Below, piece by piece: positions 21,779 through 25,138 of a stretch of DNA of 25,138 bases. Numbering within the stretch: the stretch's first letter is position 1; each line of letters begins with the position of its first letter. This DNA is from an uncultured Collinsella sp. (GTDB taxonomy: Bacteria > Actinomycetota > Coriobacteriia > Coriobacteriales > Coriobacteriaceae), in the NCBI GenBank assembly GCA_937950415.1, contig CALFDL010000152.1:1-25138 (forward strand), in the 5' to 3' direction. The notes below the pieces were generated by a model. That model was not told where the DNA came from. It was given only the letters and a program-made list of their open reading frames with translations, and did not search any database. A program made the translations under genes and the position numbers.

Positions 21779-24025
21779 TTACTCGGCGTCGTGGTGGCGG
21801 CGGGGCTTGCGGCCTCCATTATCGCCGGGACGACGCGGACGATCGCTGCGCTCGGAACGCTCGCGACGAGGACGCTCACGGCGCTGGAAGTGCTCGCCGT
21901 CGCCCTCGGAGGCACCCTCGGCGCGAGCCGGGGCCTCGGGCTTGTCAAGACGATCGAGCGAGATCTTGCCACGATCGTCGACCTCGATGACGACGACCTT
22001 GACCTCTTCGCCCACGTTGAGGACGTCCTCGACCTTCTCCACGCGGCCCTTGGCGACGCGGGAGATGTGCAGCAGGCCGTCCTTACCGGGCAGCAGGTTG
22101 ACGAAGGCGCCGAAGGGCTGGATGGAGACCACGCGACCCGTGTACTCCTCGCCCGGCTCGGGAACCTTGATGATGAGCTTGATGCGCTCGACGGCCTGGT
22201 CCACGGACTCGCCGGTGCCGCCGACAAAGACGGTGCCGTCCTCCTGGATGTCGACCGAAGCGCCGGTCTCGTCCTGAATACCGCGGATGACCTTACCGCC
22301 GGAACCGATGACGTCGCGGATCTTGTCGGTCGGAACCTGGATGGAGACGATGCGCGGGGCGGTGCTGCGCGTGGTGTGGCGCGGCTCGGGGATCACATCG
22401 AGCATCTTCTGCAGGATGAAGGCGCGACCCTCCTTGGCCTGCTGCAGGGCGCGGGCCAGGATGTCGAAGGTAAGGCCGGTGGCCTTGTTGTCCATCTGCA
22501 AAGCGGTAATGCCCTCGGTGGTGCCGGTGACCTTAAAGTCCATGTCGCCCAGGAAGTCCTCGAGACCCTGGATGTCGGACAGGACCACGGTCTTGCCCTC
22601 CTCCTGGATCAGGCCCATGGCGATACCGGAGACCGGGCGCTTAATGGGTACGCCGCCGTCCATAAGGGCGAGCGTGGAGCCGCAGGTCGAAGCCATCGAA
22701 GAGGAGCCGTTGGACTCCATGACCTCGGAGACGACGCGGATGGCGTAGGGGAACTCGTTCTCGTCGGGGAGCACCGGAAGCAGAGCGCGCTCGGCCAGGT
22801 TGCCGTGGCCGATCTCGCGGCGCTTGGGGCTGCCCATGCGGCCGGTCTCGCCGGTGCAGAACGGCGGGAAGTTGTAGTGGTGCATGTAGCGCTTGCCCTC
22901 GGTGGGCTCGATGGTATCCAGACGCTGGCCCTCGTTGAGCATACCGAGCGACAGGACGGAAAGCACCTGGGTCTGGCCACGCTGGAACAGACCGGAGCCG
23001 TGAACGAGCGGCAGGTAGTTATCCTTCACCATGATGGGGCGAATCTCATCGGCGGCACGGCCGTCGACGCGCTCGCCGGTCTCGACGACCATGGTGCGCA
23101 TAGCCTTCTTCTCGAGCTTCTTGAGCGCCACGGGAATCTCGCGCTCCCAAGCGGACTGCTCCTCCTCGGTGAACTCGGCACGGATGGACTCCTTCAGAGC
23201 CTCGACCTTGCCGATACGGGAGAGCTTGTCGGCGTCGCGCAGGGCAGCAGCCATCTCGTCGTAGTGGGCAAAGATGCGCTCCTGGACCTCCTCGACAGGC
23301 TGGTCGAGCGGGTACTCCTTCTTGACGATAGCGCCGTTGACCTGCTCCCACTCGGCGACAAACTCGTCCTGAGCCTGGCAGAAGGCAGCAAGGGCCTCCT
23401 GGCCAAACTTCATGGCGGCGAGCATGTCGTCCTCGGAGATCTCCTCGGCGCCGGCCTCGACCATCGAGATGAAGTCGGCAGAGCCGCCCAGCTCCAGGTC
23501 CAGGTCGGAGTTCTCGCGCTCCTCGTAGGTGGGGTTGACGATAAACTCGCCGGTCTCCACGTTACGGCCGATGCGCACGCAGGCAAGCGGGCCCTCGAAG
23601 GGCACGCCGCCGAGCGTCATGGCCAGAGAGGCACCCATGACGTTGATGACGTCAAAGGGGTTGACCTGGTCGGCGACGAGCGAGGTAGCGACGATGTGTA
23701 CCTCGTTGCGGAAGCCGTCCGGGAAGCTCGGGCGAATCGGACGGTCGATCATGCGCGCGGTGAGCGTGGCCTTCTCGCTGGGACGGCCCTCACGCTTGAG
23801 GTAGCCACCCGGGATGCGGCCGGCGGCGTACATCTTCTCATTGAAGTCGACGGTCAGCGGGAAGAAGTCGTAGTTCTTGCGCTCCTTGGAGACGACCACG
23901 GTGTCGAGCATCGTGGTGTCGCCCTGCTTGACCAGGCAGGCGCCGGTGGCCTGCTTGGCAAGCTCGCCCGACTCAAAGGTGTAGGTCTTGCCGTACAGCT
24001 CAAAGGTCTTGGATACGAGTGTCAT
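21779..24025 (-). CDS. pnp: Polyribonucleotide nucleotidyltransferase (PNPase)
   Basis: Phosphorolytic 3'-5' exoribonuclease. The 748-residue product has a first RNase PH domain (about 12-145), a helical domain (about 240-310) and a second, catalytic RNase PH domain (about 318-545). The catalytic domain includes FFQRG-like GLFQRGQTQVL, then GSPKRREIGHG and GDMDFKV at 493-499. A KH domain (about 555-617, GSGG at 574-577) and an S1 domain (about 625-693) follow. The last 50 residues are a basic and acidic tail full of Arg (RRERPRRERSERSDRPRRP), probably disordered and perhaps RNA binding. AAAGGAGAAC precedes the ATG at good spacing. rpsO lies upstream, as in many bacteria. Confidence 0.98.
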   Translation of the reverse strand: MTLVSKTFELYGKTYTFESGELAKQATGACLVKQGDTTMLDTVVVSKERKNYDFFPLTVDFNEKMYAAGRIPGGYLKREGRPSEKATLTARMIDRPIRPSFPDGFRNEVHIVATSLVADQVNPFDVINVMGASLAMTLGGVPFEGPLACVRIGRNVETGEFIVNPTYEERENSDLDLELGGSADFISMVEAGAEEISEDDMLAAMKFGQEALAAFCQAQDEFVAEWEQVNGAIVKKEYPLDQPVEEVQERIFAHYDEMAAALRDADKLSRIGKVEALKESIRAEFTEEEQSAWEREIPVALKKLEKKAMRTMVVETGERVDGRAADEIRPIMVKDNYLPLVHGSGLFQRGQTQVLSVLSLGMLNEGQRLDTIEPTEGKRYMHHYNFPPFCTGETGRMGSPKRREIGHGNLAERALLPVLPDENEFPYAIRVVSEVMESNGSSSMASTCGSTLALMDGGVPIKRPVSGIAMGLIQEEGKTVVLSDIQGLEDFLGDMDFKVTGTTEGITALQMDNKATGLTFDILARALQQAKEGRAFILQKMLDVIPEPRHTTRSTAPRIVSIQVPTDKIRDVIGSGGKVIRGIQDETGASVDIQEDGTVFVGGTGESVDQAVERIKLIIKVPEPGEEYTGRVVSIQPFGAFVNLLPGKDGLLHISRVAKGRVEKVEDVLNVGEEVKVVVIEVDDRGKISLDRLDKPEAPARAEGASEGDGEHFQRRERPRRERSERSDRPRRPGDNGGRKPRRHHDAE

Positions 24026-24039
24026 TGTTCTCCTTTACC

Positions 24040-24120
24040 CCACAGGCCCCTTGCCTGCGGGCTTCTCATGTGACGCGGGCCCCCTGCCCCCGCCACGCTT
24101 CAGAGCGTGATTGTTCACGC
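24040..24120 (-). promoter_or_regulatory. Structured pnp leader
   Basis: The 80 bp before pnp is dense with stems on the minus strand. An 8-bp stem with one G-U pair lies at 24040-24060, just upstream of the Shine-Dalgarno. A GC-rich stem is at about 24074-24092. Two mutually exclusive 6-bp hairpins are at 24094-24109 and 24105-24120, sharing AGCGTG/CGTG bases. pnp leaders are known autoregulatory sites, and an Actino-pnp RNA motif has been described in Actinobacteria. I cannot tell whether this leader belongs to it. Confidence 0.55.
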
Positions 24121-24128
24121 CCTTACAC

Positions 24129-24160
24129 AAAAAGAGCGCCCCGCTGCGCAGGACGCTCTT
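24129..24160 (-). terminator. Terminator or attenuator after rpsO
   Basis: Minus-strand stem AAGAGCG/CGCTCTT (24154-24160 with 24132-24138), GC-rich loop, followed by TTTTTG. It lies 15 bases after the rpsO stop. Because no clear pnp promoter follows, it may act as a partial terminator that sets pnp read-through. Confidence 0.85.
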
Positions 24161-24175
24161 AGCATGTACAAATCC

Positions 24176-24454
24176 TTACTGGATGTTGTCGCGGATGCCC
24201 AGAGCCTTGATGAGCTCACGGTACTCGACGATGTCGTTCTTCTTGATATAGGAGAGAAGACGACGACGGCGGCCGACGAGCATAAGCAGACCACGACGGG
24301 TGTGGAAGTCCTTCTGGTGGGACTTCATGTGCTCGGTCAGCTCCTTGATGCGCTCGGTCAGGATGGCGACCTGAACCTTGGGGTTGCCGGTGTCGACCGG
24401 GGTGTTACCGAACTGGGCAGTCAGCTCCGCCTTGCGCTCTTTGGAAACAGTCAT
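24176..24454 (-). CDS. rpsO: 30S ribosomal protein S15
   Basis: Primary 16S rRNA-binding protein of the small subunit platform. From the ATG at 24454 it is 92 residues. S15 signatures are clear: GNTPVDTGNPKVQVAILTERI, then LTEHMKSHQKDFHTRRGLL, then VGRRRRLLSYIKKND and the C-terminal YRELIKALGIR. The frame is open 32 codons farther upstream, but that part is unlike S15 and lacks a ribosome-binding site, while AAAGGTG lies five bases before this ATG. rpsO upstream of pnp is a widely conserved pair. The leader contains alternative hairpins that could be the S15 autoregulatory site. Confidence 0.97.
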   Translation of the reverse strand: MTVSKERKAELTAQFGNTPVDTGNPKVQVAILTERIKELTEHMKSHQKDFHTRRGLLMLVGRRRRLLSYIKKNDIVEYRELIKALGIRDNIQ

Positions 24455-24474
24455 TGTTTCACCTTTCGTTTTAC

Positions 24475-24500
24475 GTCGCCCGCGGGCGACTCGATTCGCC
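24475..24500 (-). promoter_or_regulatory. Candidate S15 autoregulatory leader hairpins
   Basis: GTCGCCCGCGGGCGAC at 24475-24490 is a perfect 16-bp palindrome, able to form a 6-bp stem with a CGCG loop. The same bases can instead pair as GGCGA (24485-24489) with TCGCC (24496-24500). The two folds exclude each other. They lie about 20 to 45 bases before the rpsO start. S15 is known to regulate its own mRNA through diverse leader structures in several phyla; its use here is inferred. Confidence 0.5.
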
Positions 24501-24559
24501 TCGGACTGGGAAGCCGCCGGTGGAGCGAACAACCAAGGTCGAGGTACCAACAGGTCGGT

Positions 24560-24568
24560 ATTTTACCA
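24560..24568 (-). promoter_or_regulatory. Possible extended -10 promoter of rpsO
   Basis: TGGTAAAAT on the minus strand: a -10-like TAAAAT (24560-24565) with an upstream TG. It lies about 105 bases before rpsO and just after the recO stop. No -35 element is evident, so this is only a candidate. Confidence 0.4.
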
Positions 24569-24592
24569 CAAGCGGCCCGCGCCTGCGCATCA

Positions 24593-25138
24593 TCACCGAC
24601 CCAACATGAATTCCATCGCACGGAGCCGCTGATCGGTATGTGTTGCCGCCCAGATATGCGAAAGCCCGAGCAAAAACGCCGCAGTATGCGGGTCGATCCT
24701 TTGATCCATAAGCTCGTCGAAGGTCATGGACATGAGGGCGCGCAGCCATGCGACCTCACTGGTCGACACCAGTTCGGCACCGGGAACGCTCGACGCGCAC
24801 GACCCGCACATGAGCCCGCCGGCCTGGGGCGAAAAATACGACAGCATAGGGTCGCCGCACGACACGCAGGCAGAAAAATCGGGGCGATACCCGATATGCG
24901 ACAGCAGCTTAAAGACAAAGGCGGCTACCAGGAGGTCCATGTGCGCCGTATCGAGGCCGCCGCCCACAAGTTCCAAGGCGCGCGAGGAAATGGCAAAGGT
25001 AAACGGATCCTCCGCATCCTCAAACGAACACACACGCGCGACCTCGGCAATCGCACTCGCCGCACAGGTCGCCTCGTAATCGGGGGCGGCGCCAAGGGGA
25101 GCCTCCAACAACTCGGCCTGCGACACGATGTCGAGCGA
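24593..25138 (-). CDS. recO: DNA repair protein RecO (5' part outside the window)
   Basis: Recombination mediator that helps load RecA at gaps with RecR/RecF. The visible 181 residues are the central helical and C-terminal parts. The frame is open to the window edge, and the first visible residues (SLDIVSQAELLEA) match the region after the RecO OB-fold, so the N-terminus is cut off and the GTG at 25126 is not the start. Four cysteines in CVSC ... CGSC form the zinc-binding pair typical of many Gram-positive and actinobacterial RecO proteins. The stop lies just before the rpsO promoter region. Overall fit is good though conservation in this family is low. Confidence 0.9.
   Translation of the reverse strand, partial: SLDIVSQAELLEAPLGAAPDYEATCAASAIAEVARVCSFEDAEDPFTFAISSRALELVGGGLDTAHMDLLVAAFVFKLLSHIGYRPDFSACVSCGDPMLSYFSPQAGGLMCGSCASSVPGAELVSTSEVAWLRALMSMTFDELMDQRIDPHTAAFLLGLSHIWAATHTDQRLRAMEFMLGR

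Noticed and set aside
21791..24073. A 760-codon open frame on the plus strand opposite pnp
   Set aside because: It is the antisense shadow of pnp, with repetitive Leu/Gly/Asp/Val composition and no motif of its own.
24455..24550. Longer S15 start giving 32 extra residues
   Set aside because: The extension is unlike S15 and covers the leader hairpins; AAAGGTG supports the ATG at 24454.
1..25138. tRNA or rRNA genes, prophage or insertion-sequence genes
   Set aside because: I looked for cloverleaf-type sequences, transposase or integrase motifs and phage genes and saw none; nearly all the DNA is accounted for by conserved housekeeping genes.

Overview
The window comes from a moderately GC-rich bacterium, most probably a member of the Coriobacteriia (Actinomycetota), with Collinsella or a close relative as my best guess. 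This rests on the gene set and on the mixture of actinobacterial and Bacillus-like gene order. The genus is an inference from gene content, not a computed placement. Almost every base is in conserved housekeeping genes, nearly all on the minus strand. The only plus-strand genes are lexA and the gene coupled to it.

Reading along the minus strand from the right edge, the genes are recO (cut by the window edge), rpsO, pnp, rnj (RNase J), ftsK, a RodZ-like HTH membrane protein, yajQ, rimO, pgsA, cinA, then a strong terminator. Next come recA and recX under a LexA-controlled promoter, then a terminator. After these lie rny (RNase Y), a GHKL ATPase of unknown role, spoVS, miaB, miaA and hflX. At the left, lexA and a membrane acyltransferase run on the plus strand. 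They diverge from a LysM membrane protein, nrdR and dut on the minus strand.

Three functional themes stand out. First, DNA damage: lexA, recA, recX, recO and cinA are present, with four LexA boxes. Three of these boxes lie exactly 28 bp apart between lexA and a LysM/TM protein that resembles the SOS cell-division inhibitors YneA, DivS and ChiZ. Second, RNA decay and tRNA or ribosome modification: RNase J, RNase Y, PNPase, MiaA, MiaB, RimO, HflX and S15. Third, the cell envelope and division: FtsK, RodZ-like, PgsA and LysM.

The most unusual stretch is the 648-bp gap between pnp and rnj (21131-21778). It holds two 141-bp elements in opposite orientation. Each has an 81-bp core, 71/81 identical between copies, with conserved loop sequences and a covarying apical hairpin. 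Each core is enclosed by its own unrelated, almost perfectly self-complementary 30-bp arm pair. I recognise no known family here, and this is the best candidate for an undescribed element. Other points worth a second look are helically phased TTTGGT repeats upstream of recA, switching hairpins in the pnp and rpsO leaders, a duplicated basic motif in the FtsK linker, and a G9 tract ahead of miaB.
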